From the NCBI GenBank assembly GCA_937921735.1, contig CAKZTQ010000032.1, forward strand, positions 1 to 64,000: DNA of 64,000 bases, in the 5' to 3' direction. Shown in pieces: positions 48,335-57,790 of this stretch. Each line of letters opens with the position of its first letter. Position 1 is the first letter of the stretch. This stretch comes from an uncultured archaeon. Its GTDB lineage: Archaea; Hadarchaeota; Hadarchaeia; Hadarchaeales; Hadarchaeaceae. The translations under genes and the position numbers were made by a program. The notes beneath the pieces were generated by a model. The model was not told the origin of the DNA and did no database searches. It saw only the letters and a program-made list of their open reading frames with translations.

Positions 48335-49272
48335 ACCAACTCCTCGCCTGGCCTCCACTCAAATTGCTCCTGTAGTACAACATAAGCCGCAGATGGTGGG
48401 ATTATGCCTCGCTCAGTTATTATCAGGTCTATGTATTCTGGAGGAGTAACGTCGAAGACCGGGTTGCGGATTTTAACGCCGGGAAATCTCTTTGGGTTCA
48501 CTATCTCATTTGGTGGTCGCTCTTCGATCTCCACCAATCTCCCGACGAGGGTGCCTGGATGGAACTTATAGCTCTCCGCCGCCACGAAGAACAGCACCCT
48601 AGCTTCATTCGCGGCCAACGCTAGTTGGGAGGTACCAATCTTGTTTATCACCGCGCCGTTCGCTGCTATGCTGTCGGCACCGACTATCACCTTATCGACA
48701 TCTCTTATGAAGTGCCTTACCGCAGAATCGACTATCAGCGTCGTCGGGATACCGGCCCTGCTCAGCTCGCGCGCGCTTATCAATCCCTGCCTCATTGGTC
48801 TAGACTCCGTTACGAATACTTCGAGGCGTTTCCCTTGTTTAAAAGCGGTTTTGATAACAGAGAGGGCACAGTCGCTGTTACAATGTGTCATTATTACGTC
48901 TCCATCGGATATCCTGCGCGAGCCGATCTCTCCGATCCTCTTAACGGCCTCCAGAGACGTTTTGATGAACTCATCAGCTTTGGAGATCACCATCTTCCGC
49001 AATGTCTCCAAATCTAGGTCTTTCGATACCATAGCTTTGTGCGTAACAAATCGTATCGCATTGGGCAACGACACAGCGGTCGGCCGCGTGTTCAATAAGA
49101 ACCTAGAAACCTGTTCGAGTTCTTTCAAGAATTCAGCAGATGTCCTAGCTTTCGTTGTCTTAGCCGCTATCTTAAGTGCCCTAGCGGCAGCTCTCGCTAT
49201 CCTACCGGCCCCCCTTATTCGCATTTTTCGGATATCCTCAGCAATTTTCTCGATTTGGGCTTGTGCCATCAT
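48331..49272 (-). CDS. Ribose-1,5-bisphosphate isomerase (eIF-2B-like family)
   Basis: 313 residues. MTHCNSDCALSVIKTAFKQGKRLEVFVTESRPMRQG, TTLIVDSAVRHFI, DKVIVGADSIAANGAVINKIGTSQLALAA and NPVFDVTPPEYIDLIITERG give the family; the Cys and Asp of the archaeal isomerase are present. It converts ribose-1,5-bisphosphate to ribulose-1,5-bisphosphate in AMP breakdown, for use by RuBisCO III; no RuBisCO gene is in the window. ATATTTAAAC at about 49301-49310 is a likely TATA box. Confidence 0.88.
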   Translation of the reverse strand: MMAQAQIEKIAEDIRKMRIRGAGRIARAAARALKIAAKTTKARTSAEFLKELEQVSRFLLNTRPTAVSLPNAIRFVTHKAMVSKDLDLETLRKMVISKADEFIKTSLEAVKRIGEIGSRRISDGDVIMTHCNSDCALSVIKTAFKQGKRLEVFVTESRPMRQGLISARELSRAGIPTTLIVDSAVRHFIRDVDKVIVGADSIAANGAVINKIGTSQLALAANEARVLFFVAAESYKFHPGTLVGRLVEIEERPPNEIVNPKRFPGVKIRNPVFDVTPPEYIDLIITERGIIPPSAAYVVLQEQFEWRPGEELV

Positions 49273-49319
49273 CTCCCCTTTTTATTTTCCACTTAGTTTA
49301 AATATTGGGTGAAAATGGG

Positions 49320-49556
49320 TTAAGTAACGTGTTTCCGCAATTCGTTGAAAAAAATCCGCAAGTCGGTCTTGTGGACGGGGTCCGTTTCGGCCGAGATCTT
49401 ATCCCTTAATTTTTCCATAAATGTTTGTAAGCCTTGGCTCTCGTTTAATAGCTCCTGAATTACTTCGCGAAGCTCGTGCGGATAAACCAAATAAGCCATA
49501 GTTGAGGAAAATGAGTCCCATATTAGTTTTGTTTCAGCTTCTCGCATCTTTGGCAC
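49320..49556 (-). CDS. Small protein of unknown function, cotranscribed with an Lrp-type regulator
   Basis: 78 residues from GTG 49556 (or ATG 49547), beginning right after the Lrp stop. Helical: ETKLIWDSFSSTMAYLVYPHELREVIQELLNE, then FMEKLRDKISAE and TDLRIFFNELRKH. No family or motif is recognised. Direct coupling to the regulator suggests a linked role. Confidence 0.5.
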   Translation of the reverse strand: MPKMREAETKLIWDSFSSTMAYLVYPHELREVIQELLNESQGLQTFMEKLRDKISAETDPVHKTDLRIFFNELRKHVT

Positions 49557-50030
49557 CTAGAGATTCACCAACGTTTCCTTTACGGTTTCCATAACTACTA
49601 CAGTTCTGACATTTTTCACGGGATCGAAGGAATAAATATGTTCTTTGATGAATTTATTAAGGCTTTCGAGATCCTTAACCCGGATCTTTATCATTAGGTT
49701 ATGGCCTCCCGTTGTGCGGTGGAGCTCACAAACCTCATGAGACTTGGAAAGACGCGAGATAAGCTTTTGCATGCTTGGAAAATCGATATCGACGCTCACA
49801 AATGCTAGAAGTCCTCGGTCAAGTTTTTTGGGATCGATGATAGCAGTGTATCCCTTGATAAGACCCGAACGCTCCAACAGTTTTATGCGCCTCCGAACCC
49901 CGGATGTGCTTAGCCCAACTTCCCTGCCCATTTTACTGATAGGTATGCGGGCATTAGCGTTTAACATCTTCAAAAGTTTTAGATCAACGCTGTCCAAAAT
50001 TTCGCCTCCGACCCTTCGTGCAAGTTTCAT
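49557..50030 (-). CDS. Lrp/AsnC family transcription regulator
   Basis: 157 residues. The N-terminal helix-turn-helix (LDSVDLKLLKMLNANARIPISKMGREVGLSTSGVRRRIKLLERSGLI, region about 49860-49995) is followed by the RAM ligand/oligomer domain with LLAFVSVDIDFPS and HEVCELHRTTGGHNLMIKIRVKDLESLNKFI. It would regulate amino-acid or energy genes. It leads a two-gene unit with the small protein. Confidence 0.92.
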   Translation of the reverse strand: MKLARRVGGEILDSVDLKLLKMLNANARIPISKMGREVGLSTSGVRRRIKLLERSGLIKGYTAIIDPKKLDRGLLAFVSVDIDFPSMQKLISRLSKSHEVCELHRTTGGHNLMIKIRVKDLESLNKFIKEHIYSFDPVKNVRTVVVMETVKETLVNL

Positions 50031-50120
50031 CTCTTTAATTATTTATTTTTTGCGTGTTCAATTTTGCGCATCCTTGTTCTTTCGAAGATTTTATTTTCTC
50101 AGGCTTGACAAGTTTTTAAC

Positions 50121-50918
50121 ATGTTGAATGCCGAGATCCTTTCGTTGGGAAATGAGCTCATCGAGGGCCTACGAACTAACACGAATGCGACATGGCTCGC
50201 GAGGGAGCTCACGCGATTGGGCATCCGGGTGACCCGCATCACTTGCGTCGGAGACGAGCAGGGTGAGATAAAAGCTGCCATCGGCGAGGCCCTTGCTAGG
50301 AAACCTAATGTGCTCATCATAACGGGTGGACTCGGGGCGACTCCAGATGATAGAACTCGCGAAGCTCTCGCGCTGGCTATGCGACGGGGGCTGATTTTGA
50401 ATTCCGTAGCCCTTAAACTTGTGGAGTCAAGCTATAGACGCTTGGGACCATCGCGATCGATAAAACGCGAGGCTTTGGCCCAGGCGAAACAGAAGATGGC
50501 GAGGATTCCAAAAGGTGCAATCCCTTTGCCAAACCAAGTTGGTTTGGCACCGGGCATTAAGCTCAGGCACGGAAAAACTTTAATATTTTGTTTACCCGGC
50601 GTCCCGGCCGAGGCGAAGGCGATCTTCCGGACCTCTGTTCGGCATAACCTAGCCGAACTGGGTGGACAGGTGATGTGCAGCCGCACGGTGCTAGTAAAGG
50701 GTATCGATGAGACGACGTTAGCACCCCTGCTGGAAAGGTTGGCCCATGCGTTTCCTAGCGTCGATGTTCGTTCTTATCCTTCGTGGAAGGGTACACAAAG
50801 CCAAATCAAAATAATGTTGGTGGCCCCGACGGCGGAGCAAGTAAAGGCTGCGGCCGAATTCTTTGAACGTTCTTTAAAGGGATCTCGCGCATCAACCAGT
50901 CGGCGTGACCACCGTTAA
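50121..50918 (+). CDS. Molybdopterin-binding domain protein, CinA N-terminal family (COG1058)
   Basis: 265 residues. AEILSLGNELIEGLRTNTNATWLARELTRLGIRVTRIT, then VLIITGGLGATPDDRTREALA (MoaB/Mog fold), GAIPLPNQVGLAPGI and CLPGVPAEAKAIF. The CinA N-terminal domain hydrolyses ADP-ribose; archaeal forms lack the NMN deamidase half. The last 27 bp overlap the convergent tgtA gene. Confidence 0.88.
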   Translation: MLNAEILSLGNELIEGLRTNTNATWLARELTRLGIRVTRITCVGDEQGEIKAAIGEALARKPNVLIITGGLGATPDDRTREALALAMRRGLILNSVALKLVESSYRRLGPSRSIKREALAQAKQKMARIPKGAIPLPNQVGLAPGIKLRHGKTLIFCLPGVPAEAKAIFRTSVRHNLAELGGQVMCSRTVLVKGIDETTLAPLLERLAHAFPSVDVRSYPSWKGTQSQIKIMLVAPTAEQVKAAAEFFERSLKGSRASTSRRDHR

Positions 50919-52406
50919 CTTCTCTCGAACGACTTCACAAGCGTCTACTAGCGACTTTCCCCAACGCGCGGGGTCATCGAACAGAAGAACTTTTTCATAT
51001 CGGTGTCCAAATCTTCGCAGGTAGCTTGAAAGAGAATCGACCACTGTTTGCTTTTGGCGTTCATCCAGCTCCTGCGGTACTTGAAATTGCCCAAGTGGGT
51101 AAACATCTTCAAGCTCCTCCGGCACCACGCCGAAAGGAGGTATCAACCTGACTAAGTGAGTTCGATCCGGATCTTCCAATTTCGGTCGCTCCTTCTCGAA
51201 CGCGGGTACTATGGCCAAGATCGGCAAGGCAGGTGGTTCGTAGCGCTCCGCAAATCTTCGGATGTAGCGCACGACCTCCGGGCGATCTGCTGACTCGGGT
51301 CCCAGGTAAAAGAACGCGGATGGCTTGGTCACGGGATCGAAGCGTTCAATGAAATCGCGGTAGACCGCTAACCTGCGCAGGGCGTTCAAAAGCCTAGGAT
51401 GGGCACGACATTTCATCTCCACGTATTCCAATAGTCGCCCCTCGACAATCGCTTGTCTTATCCTCCTGAGTTCTCCGAAGATAACGCTCAAATTATGTTT
51501 GGCCAACAACTTGACGCGCTCCTCCCGTGAGGCTCCTTTTATTTCGTCTAAAGTGTACTCGCTGCAGATGGGACATTCGCAGGGCAAGTAGGCCAAGTCG
51601 TTCAACTTCAGCGTCTTGTCTGGCGTGATGTACCTGTCATCCTTCGCGTACAGTACGTAAGCGGCGGAATCGAAAAGGTCGCAGCCCATCGCGACCGCTA
51701 GTGGCAACATCATGGGATGACCGGCGCCGAATAGGTGCGTCGGGCGTTCCGGTGGAAGGTTTTGTTTTGCGGTCATCACTAAATCCACGATTTCAGCATA
51801 GCGATATTCCTCGAGCAGCTCCACTGGGCTACCTATGGCATGTAGTTGATAATCCAATTTTCCGATCTCCCTCGCGCATTTCGCCACTAAGTCATAAAAG
51901 GTCCCGCCTTGGACGGGGCCACACCACGCCACCTTTGGGTTGGACCTGAGTCGGATGGCCTGCTTGGCTCGCTCCAGCGTTATCTCGACGGTCTCAGCCG
52001 CGCGTCCTCTGTCCACTCCTATGCCGGTTGGTATGTCCAGTATCGTCGCGATATCTGGGGCAATTGCATCTTGGTAAAGCACGATCTCTTCCGGTCCAAC
52101 ATCGATCGTCCCGTAGCGTAAGATCTGATATCCCCCGCTATCCGTCATTATCGGACCATCGTAACGAAGTATCCTATGAACGCCTTGTCTTGTAGCCTTC
52201 TCGCCATAGTGACGTAGTATCAGATATGCGTTTGTTATCACGATCTCCGCTCCGAACTCCCGACGCATCTCGCGAGGGGTCAGTACGATGTCCCTGGGAT
52301 CTATCACTGGCATGAGCGTGGGAGTCGTCACCTCGCCGTGGGCCGTGGTGAGCTTACCGATTCTCCCCATGCCGTCTCGGTGAAGTATTTGAAAAATTTT
52401 AACCAC
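50892..52406 (-). CDS. tgtA: Archaeosine tRNA-guanine transglycosylase
   Basis: 504 residues. LTTAHGEVTTPTLMPVIDP, MTDSGGYQILRYG, DIATILDIPTG (catalytic Asp region), WCGPVQGGTFYDL, HLFGAGHP and the zinc site CECPICSEYTLDE are all in place. It swaps guanine 15 of archaeal tRNA for preQ0 on the way to archaeosine. It ends after the C1/C2 region; a PUA domain is not evident, which fits the split form seen in several archaea. Confidence 0.93.
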   Translation of the reverse strand: MVKIFQILHRDGMGRIGKLTTAHGEVTTPTLMPVIDPRDIVLTPREMRREFGAEIVITNAYLILRHYGEKATRQGVHRILRYDGPIMTDSGGYQILRYGTIDVGPEEIVLYQDAIAPDIATILDIPTGIGVDRGRAAETVEITLERAKQAIRLRSNPKVAWCGPVQGGTFYDLVAKCAREIGKLDYQLHAIGSPVELLEEYRYAEIVDLVMTAKQNLPPERPTHLFGAGHPMMLPLAVAMGCDLFDSAAYVLYAKDDRYITPDKTLKLNDLAYLPCECPICSEYTLDEIKGASREERVKLLAKHNLSVIFGELRRIRQAIVEGRLLEYVEMKCRAHPRLLNALRRLAVYRDFIERFDPVTKPSAFFYLGPESADRPEVVRYIRRFAERYEPPALPILAIVPAFEKERPKLEDPDRTHLVRLIPPFGVVPEELEDVYPLGQFQVPQELDERQKQTVVDSLSSYLRRFGHRYEKVLLFDDPARWGKSLVDACEVVREKLTVVTPTG

Positions 52407-52416
52407 CGTCGGCGAG

Positions 52417-53628
52417 CTAACAGAGCGGGATTTTCCCGTATGCTAAATCCATGCAAAACTTATCTATATTTTCGAGCTCAGAGTTCATGATTTCCTCTAT
52501 GTCCTCTCGGACCTCCTCGATGGTCACCCCTGGTTGTGGGATCACCTGTGCAATGGCGATGGCCGGTTGATCTATAGGTTGGCCTATTTTGCTCAGCAAC
52601 CAAACGTAAACTTCTTCCAAGCCCGGCACCTGCTCGTATATTTTTTCTGCCATACGGTGCGTTAGAACGTTGTAGATCTTGCCAACGTGGCTTATCGGAT
52701 TTTTGCCTGTTGCGGCCTCGGAGCTCACGTGTCTGTTCAATGGGATCACACCGTTAACTCGGTTGCCCCTGCCGACTTGACCCGAATCAGCGCCATCCGC
52801 GCTTGTGCCTAGCACAGTTAGATAAATCCCGTCTACACCGCGTCCGGGTACATCTAACGTATTGAGGTGAATGGTAACTTTTTTGAAGTTTGCATTTTCT
52901 TCAACGAACGAGTTCAAGTTCTCGAGGACTTCTGATTTTTTCCTGAAATAATCATCTTCGCTTTCGATAAACCTGTCAACGAAAGCTATTGAGATAGTCA
53001 AGTTCAACTCATCGTTTTTTCGAAATCCCATTACTTTTACATCCTCACCTGTTTCTTGGAACTCCTTTTTGAATTCCTTTGAATTTATGTATTTTTCTAC
53101 CATGAGAACGAGTTTCTCGGTGTTGGTCATAGGCGCATAGCCAACCGCCGCGGATGTGTCGTTTGCGCTTAGGACCCTTCCTTTTCTCTTGAAGATATCC
53201 GTGAGCGCCGCCGATCCCGGTTTCAACTCAACTTGGTATCTCACGTGCTCCTCGGGGTCAACGAATCTGAGATTTTGCCTAAACCACTCCTTGGCAGCTT
53301 CGATGGCTATTTCCTCAACCGGGATGCTGATGCCCTCCACCTCACAGGTTGCCCTATCTCCGAATATCAAAAGCATGGGTTGTTTTACCGTCCCCCCTCC
53401 AAACTTGGTTTCGACTTCGCCGGCGACGAGCAGCGATTTATCGGCATTGTAATGCATTATCCTTCCAAACTTTTTGAGGTATTCCATGTTCAACATTATG
53501 GAGACTCGATCTAAGATAGCATCGCAAATCGTATCTGGGTGCCCAAGACCTTTTCTTTCCACTATTTCAAATTTTTGTTTCTCCAGCGGCGTTTGTTTGA
53601 AATCCTCCACAATAATATTTCGGTCCAA
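52417..53628 (-). CDS. mat: S-adenosylmethionine synthetase, archaeal type
   Basis: 403 residues from TTG 53628, chosen because archaeal enzymes begin RNIIVxxxxxxP and because a TATA-like CTATAAATA (about 53664-53674) lies inside the longer open frame. ERKGLGHPDTICDAI is the first motif; GEVETKFGGGTVKQPM, PGSAALTDIF, SANDTSAAVGYAPMT, LGTSADGADSGQVGRGNRVNGVIP and HVSSEAATGKNPISHVGKIYN follow. It makes AdoMet from Met and ATP. The gene is noticeably AT-richer than its neighbours. Confidence 0.93.
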   Translation of the reverse strand: MDRNIIVEDFKQTPLEKQKFEIVERKGLGHPDTICDAILDRVSIMLNMEYLKKFGRIMHYNADKSLLVAGEVETKFGGGTVKQPMLLIFGDRATCEVEGISIPVEEIAIEAAKEWFRQNLRFVDPEEHVRYQVELKPGSAALTDIFKRKGRVLSANDTSAAVGYAPMTNTEKLVLMVEKYINSKEFKKEFQETGEDVKVMGFRKNDELNLTISIAFVDRFIESEDDYFRKKSEVLENLNSFVEENANFKKVTIHLNTLDVPGRGVDGIYLTVLGTSADGADSGQVGRGNRVNGVIPLNRHVSSEAATGKNPISHVGKIYNVLTHRMAEKIYEQVPGLEEVYVWLLSKIGQPIDQPAIAIAQVIPQPGVTIEEVREDIEEIMNSELENIDKFCMDLAYGKIPLC

Positions 53629-53704
53629 ATCCGCACCCGCGGTTTTCGGTTCACTATTCAAATATTTATAGGTTTTTCTGATAAATATAACTGATAGGAA
53701 TGAC

Positions 53705-54283
53705 ATGCGCTTAATGAGGCCTACAGAGATACGTAACTTGCGCATTAAGCTAGGCTTGACGCAAGCACAGCTCGCCGAGTTGGCGGGAGTGACCCAAGCC
53801 TACATAGCCAAAATCGAGGCGGGAATCGCCGATCCTAAGGTCTCAACGCTCGAGAGGATATTGACGGCGCTTGAGGGGGCGAAAGCCAAGAGGCGCATTA
53901 CGGCGAGCCAAATAATGAACGCACCGATAATCTCAGTTAAACCTAACGATAAGGTCGAGAAGGCAATCCGACTGATGGAGTCCCACGACATATCTCAACT
54001 CCCGGTGCTGGAGGGCTCAACGCAAATAGGTTCGATATCGGAGGCGACGATCCTCCGCAAGATCGCTGAAGGCGAGGACATGTCCAAGCTTGTGCGAAGC
54101 GACGTCGAGGAGATCATGGAAGATCCGTTTCCGACCGTGGGCAGGGACGCGGATGTCGACACTATCTACCACTTGCTCGAGCACAATCCCGCCGTCCTCA
54201 TCGTTGACCGCAATAAGGCGATCGGGATAGTGACTAAGGCGGATGTGCTTAAGCTGGTGAACGAGTTCAAGAGGATCAAATAG
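53705..54283 (+). CDS. XRE-type helix-turn-helix regulator with a CBS pair
   Basis: 192 residues. HTH: TEIRNLRIKLGLTQAQLAELAGVTQAYIAKIEAGIADPKVSTLERIL (region about 53720-53860). CBS domains: ASQIMNAPIISVKPNDKVEKAIRLMESHDISQLPVLEG and VEEIMEDPFPTVGRDADVDTIYHLLEHNPAVLIVD. CBS pairs bind AMP, ATP or AdoMet. Its start faces the AdoMet synthetase across about 75 bp, so AdoMet as ligand is a fair guess. Confidence 0.9.
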   Translation: MRLMRPTEIRNLRIKLGLTQAQLAELAGVTQAYIAKIEAGIADPKVSTLERILTALEGAKAKRRITASQIMNAPIISVKPNDKVEKAIRLMESHDISQLPVLEGSTQIGSISEATILRKIAEGEDMSKLVRSDVEEIMEDPFPTVGRDADVDTIYHLLEHNPAVLIVDRNKAIGIVTKADVLKLVNEFKRIK

Positions 54284-54364
54284 TTGATTACAATCAACGC
54301 GGTTTGTTAACCGCCCTGAAATGATTTATCCCCGGCGGTAATAGTAGAAACGGCGGTATAATCC

Positions 54365-55084
54365 ATGTTCAAGGACCCGATTAGGGAAAGGGTCGGGCGG
54401 TGGATAGCCGGGGACATAGCGCTGTCCGAGGACCCGGGCGGCGCCATAAAGCGATGGCGGGAGATCTTCGGCATGAGCCAGACCTCGCTCGCCGAAGTTT
54501 TGGGCATCTCCCCCTCCGTCATAAGCGACTACGAAGCCGGCAGGCGTAAATCCCCTGGCGTGGGGACGGTGAGGCGCATCGTCGAGGCTTTTGTCGAGTT
54601 CGACGAACAACACGGGGGGAAGGTGAAGAGGGCTTTTGCGCACATGTTTGGCACTCAACTACCGCCCGACATCGTGCTAGACATCCGCGAGTTCAAGGAG
54701 CCAGTAGACGGGAGGACGATTTGTGAGGTCGTGGCGGGAGAGGTAGCGGCGAACGAAGAGCTGTTGGATCAAAAACTCTTCGGTTACACCGTCATCGATA
54801 GTTACAAGGCGGTGCTGGGGCTCTCGGCAGACGAGTTCACGAGGCTGTATGGTCTGACGACTGAGAGGGCGCTCGTGTTTACGGGTGTCACGACTGGACG
54901 CTCGCCCATGGTCGCGATAAAGGTTATAGGCATCACACCCGGCATGGTGGTACTTCACGGGAGCCTTCAGACGGTTGACCCCTTGGGTATCAAAATAGCG
55001 GAAATCCTACGGATGCCGCTCGTCGTATCGAGGCTCCCATCAGTGAGCGATCTCATCGAGAAACTGCGCAAATGCGCGATTTGA
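54365..55084 (+). CDS. XRE-family transcription regulator upstream of HMG-CoA synthase (COG1709-like)
   Basis: 239 residues. The N-terminal HTH (AIKRWREIFGMSQTSLAEVLGISPSVISDYEAGRRKSPG, region about 54445-54560) is followed by a ~150-residue domain ending ITPGMVVLHGSLQTVDPLGIKIAEILRMPLVVSRLPSVSDLIEKL. This archaeal family is often beside the HMG-CoA synthase gene, and is thought to control the mevalonate pathway. It is followed by HMGS about 95 bp later. Confidence 0.85.
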   Translation: MFKDPIRERVGRWIAGDIALSEDPGGAIKRWREIFGMSQTSLAEVLGISPSVISDYEAGRRKSPGVGTVRRIVEAFVEFDEQHGGKVKRAFAHMFGTQLPPDIVLDIREFKEPVDGRTICEVVAGEVAANEELLDQKLFGYTVIDSYKAVLGLSADEFTRLYGLTTERALVFTGVTTGRSPMVAIKVIGITPGMVVLHGSLQTVDPLGIKIAEILRMPLVVSRLPSVSDLIEKLRKCAI

Positions 55085-55180
55085 TACGACGATCGTCGAA
55101 ATAATTATAGACAATCGAAAAATATTTAATGTTCGCGCCAGACGATTAGCATAAATCTAGGAGGAGGACGGCGAAAATTT

Positions 55181-56224
55181 ATGGATGTCGGAATTGTCGG
55201 TTACGGGGTCTATATCCCAAGATATCGGCTAAAGATAGAGGATATAGCCAAGGTATGGGGGGCCGACGCGGGGAGGGTAAAGCAGGGGCTGTTGGTGGAG
55301 GAGAAATCCGTCCCCGGACCGGACGAGGACACCGTCACCATCGCCGTGGAGGCGGCCAGAAACGCCATGAGGCATGCGAGAATTAACCCCCAGGACATCG
55401 GCGCCATCTACGTCGGCTCCGAATCGCATCCGTACGCCGTTAAGCCCACCGCAACTATGGTTGCTGAGGCAATAGGGGCCACGCCTAACCTAACTGCGGC
55501 GGACTATGAGTTCGCCTGCAAGGCAGGCACGGCGGGCATCCAAACGTGCATGGGCATGGTCGAGGCGGGGATGATAAAATACGGCATGGCCATAGGCGCC
55601 GACACCGCCCAAGGTGCTCCCGGGGACCCACTCGAATACACCGCCGCAGCCGGTGGGGCAGCGTTCATAATCGGAAAAAACGGGGGAGAGACGATTGCCG
55701 CGATAGAGGGGACCTGCTCTTATACCACGGACACCCCCGATTTCTGGCGTAGGGACATGCAACCATACCCAAGGCACGGGGGGAGGTTCACGGGCAAGCC
55801 CGCCTACTTCAAGCATGTCCTCTCGGCAGCGGCGGCCCTTCTCCAGCAGCTACAGCTTAGGCCTCAGGATTACTCGTATGTGGTATTTCATCAGCCGAAC
55901 GGCAAGTTTCCGCTTCAGGCTGCCAAGGAGCTAGGTTTTTCAACAGAACAGGTGATGCCGGGGTTGCTTGTGACCAAGATAGGCAACACATATTCCGCGT
56001 CCACCTTACTTGGGTTAGCTGCCATTTTGGATCAAGCCAAGCCTGGCGAGAGGATCCTCGCCGTTTCTTATGGCTCAGGCGCCGGGAGCGATGCTATAAG
56101 CTTGCTAGTGAGGGACGCCATAGAGGAAAAGCGGAATTCGCCAAAGGTGTTGGACTACGTGAACAAGAAAATAATCATCGACTATAGCACCTACGCGAAG
56201 TTCAGGCGGCTGTTGGTGAAGTAG
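55181..56224 (+). CDS. Hydroxymethylglutaryl-CoA synthase
   Basis: 347 residues. [25 protein letters not shown] starts it; the catalytic Cys is in [18 protein letters not shown], the His in [16 protein letters not shown], and the last motif is [18 protein letters not shown]. It condenses acetoacetyl-CoA with acetyl-CoA to HMG-CoA, the mevalonate branch point for archaeal lipids. The stop is directly followed by the thiolase ATG. GGAGGAGG lies before the start. Confidence 0.95.
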   Translation: MDVGIVGYGVYIPRYRLKIEDIAKVWGADAGRVKQGLLVEEKSVPGPDEDTVTIAVEAARNAMRHARINPQDIGAIYVGSESHPYAVKPTATMVAEAIGATPNLTAADYEFACKAGTAGIQTCMGMVEAGMIKYGMAIGADTAQGAPGDPLEYTAAAGGAAFIIGKNGGETIAAIEGTCSYTTDTPDFWRRDMQPYPRHGGRFTGKPAYFKHVLSAAAALLQQLQLRPQDYSYVVFHQPNGKFPLQAAKELGFSTEQVMPGLLVTKIGNTYSASTLLGLAAILDQAKPGERILAVSYGSGAGSDAISLLVRDAIEEKRNSPKVLDYVNKKIIIDYSTYAKFRRLLVK

Positions 56225-57388
56225 ATGAGAGAAGTGGCGATAATAGGGGTGGGACTAACCAAGTTCGGCGAGCTTTGGGACGTTTCGTTCAGGCAGATGA
56301 TCGTCGAGGCCGGTGCCCAAGCCATAGAGGATGCCAACGTGGACGGCAAACAAATCGACGCGATGTACGTGGGAAATATGTCCGCCGGTCAATTCATTCG
56401 CCAGGAGCACGTGGCCTCGCTCATCGCCGACCACGCTGGCTTGGTGCCAATACCGTGTACTAGAGTAGAGGGCGCCTGTGCCTCCGGCGGGCTTGCCCTG
56501 CGTCAGGCGTTCATAGCCGTGGCCTCAGGGATCCACGACATAGTGGTGGCGGCCGGAATAGAGAAAATGACGGATATCTTGACAGAGCAGACCACCGAGG
56601 CGCTCGCGACGGCCGCGGACCAAGAGTGGGAGGCGCAGATAGGTGCCACGTTCCCGGGACTCTACGCCCTCATGGCGAGGCGCCACATGTACGAGTACGG
56701 CACGACGGAGGAGCAGATGGCCATGGTCGCGGTTAAAAACCATCACAACGCCTGCTTCAACCCGTGCGCGCAGTACCACATGAAGATAACCGTCGAAGAT
56801 GTTTTGAACTCCGCACCCGTTACCTATCCGCTCAAGCTGCTCGATTGCTCGCCCATCACCGACGGTGCTGCATGCGTTATCCTCGCCCCAGCTGAAAAGG
56901 CGAGGCGATTCACTGACACGCCAATCTTGATCGCGGGAAGTGGGCAGGCTAGCGATACCATTTCTCTACACGATAGACCGACGTTGACAGGCATAAGGGC
57001 GACGACCGAGGCAGCGAGGGTCGCTTACAAGATGGCCGGCGTAGGGCCACGAGACATAGACCTCGCGGAGGTCCACGATTGCTTCACGATAGCCGAGATA
57101 ATGGCGATAGAGGACCTGGGCTTCTGCAAGAAGGGCGAGGGTGGCAGGGTCACCGAGCAGGGTGAGACAGCGCTTGGGGGGAGGATACCCATCAACACGA
57201 GCGGTGGCCTGAAGGGCAAAGGGCACCCCGTCGGTGCAACCGGCATCGCTCAGGCCGTCGAGATCGTGCAACAGCTCCGAGGCGAGGCCGGCAAGAGGCA
57301 GGTAGAGGGTGCGGAAATCGGTCTCACCCATAATGTGGGTGGAACAGGCGGTACCGCGGTCGTGCACATATTTAAGAGGGGTGACTAG
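56225..57388 (+). CDS. Acetyl-CoA C-acetyltransferase (thiolase)
   Basis: 387 residues. [22 protein letters not shown] holds the nucleophile Cys, [13 protein letters not shown] the family's HDxF-type motif and [24 protein letters not shown] the catalytic His. It joins two acetyl-CoA to acetoacetyl-CoA. In methanogens the thiolase, HMGS and a DUF35 protein form one channeling complex; the same order here suggests the same. Confidence 0.95.
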   Translation: MREVAIIGVGLTKFGELWDVSFRQMIVEAGAQAIEDANVDGKQIDAMYVGNMSAGQFIRQEHVASLIADHAGLVPIPCTRVEGACASGGLALRQAFIAVASGIHDIVVAAGIEKMTDILTEQTTEALATAADQEWEAQIGATFPGLYALMARRHMYEYGTTEEQMAMVAVKNHHNACFNPCAQYHMKITVEDVLNSAPVTYPLKLLDCSPITDGAACVILAPAEKARRFTDTPILIAGSGQASDTISLHDRPTLTGIRATTEAARVAYKMAGVGPRDIDLAEVHDCFTIAEIMAIEDLGFCKKGEGGRVTEQGETALGGRIPINTSGGLKGKGHPVGATGIAQAVEIVQQLRGEAGKRQVEGAEIGLTHNVGGTGGTAVVHIFKRGD

Positions 57389-57781
57389 GTGGGCGTTCCA
57401 AGGTTTTGGCGGGAGATACCCAATCGCTACAACTTGATCGGCACTAAGTGTAAGAACTGCAATAAGGTTTTCTTCCCGCCACGCTACATCTGCCCGAATT
57501 GCAGGCGCGTCGGCAAGCTTGAGCCGTACAAGCTGAAGGGGCGCGGCAAGATCTACTCCTATACCATTACATACGTGCCATCGAACGGCTTTGAGGACCA
57601 AGTGCCCTACGTGCTGGCGATAGTTGAGCTCGAGGATGGACCGAAGATTACGACACAAGTCACGGACTGCGATCCGAACGACATCAAAATAGGCGATGAG
57701 GTGGAAATAGTTTTCAGGCGGATGGGCGAGGAAGGAGAAGAAGGAGTAATTTACTACGGGTACAAGGCGAGGAAAATCTAA
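57389..57781 (+). CDS. DUF35 OB-fold zinc-ribbon protein of the thiolase/HMGS complex
   Basis: 130 residues from GTG 57389 right after the thiolase stop. The N-terminal rubredoxin-like ribbon has TKCKNCNKVFFPPRYICPNC; the OB fold follows with GRGKIYSYTITYVPSNGFEDQVPYVLAIVELEDG. In the Methanothermococcus complex this protein bridges thiolase and HMG-CoA synthase and covers the shared CoA site. Confidence 0.92.
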   Translation: MGVPRFWREIPNRYNLIGTKCKNCNKVFFPPRYICPNCRRVGKLEPYKLKGRGKIYSYTITYVPSNGFEDQVPYVLAIVELEDGPKITTQVTDCDPNDIKIGDEVEIVFRRMGEEGEEGVIYYGYKARKI

Positions 57782-57790
57782 ACTGACCGA

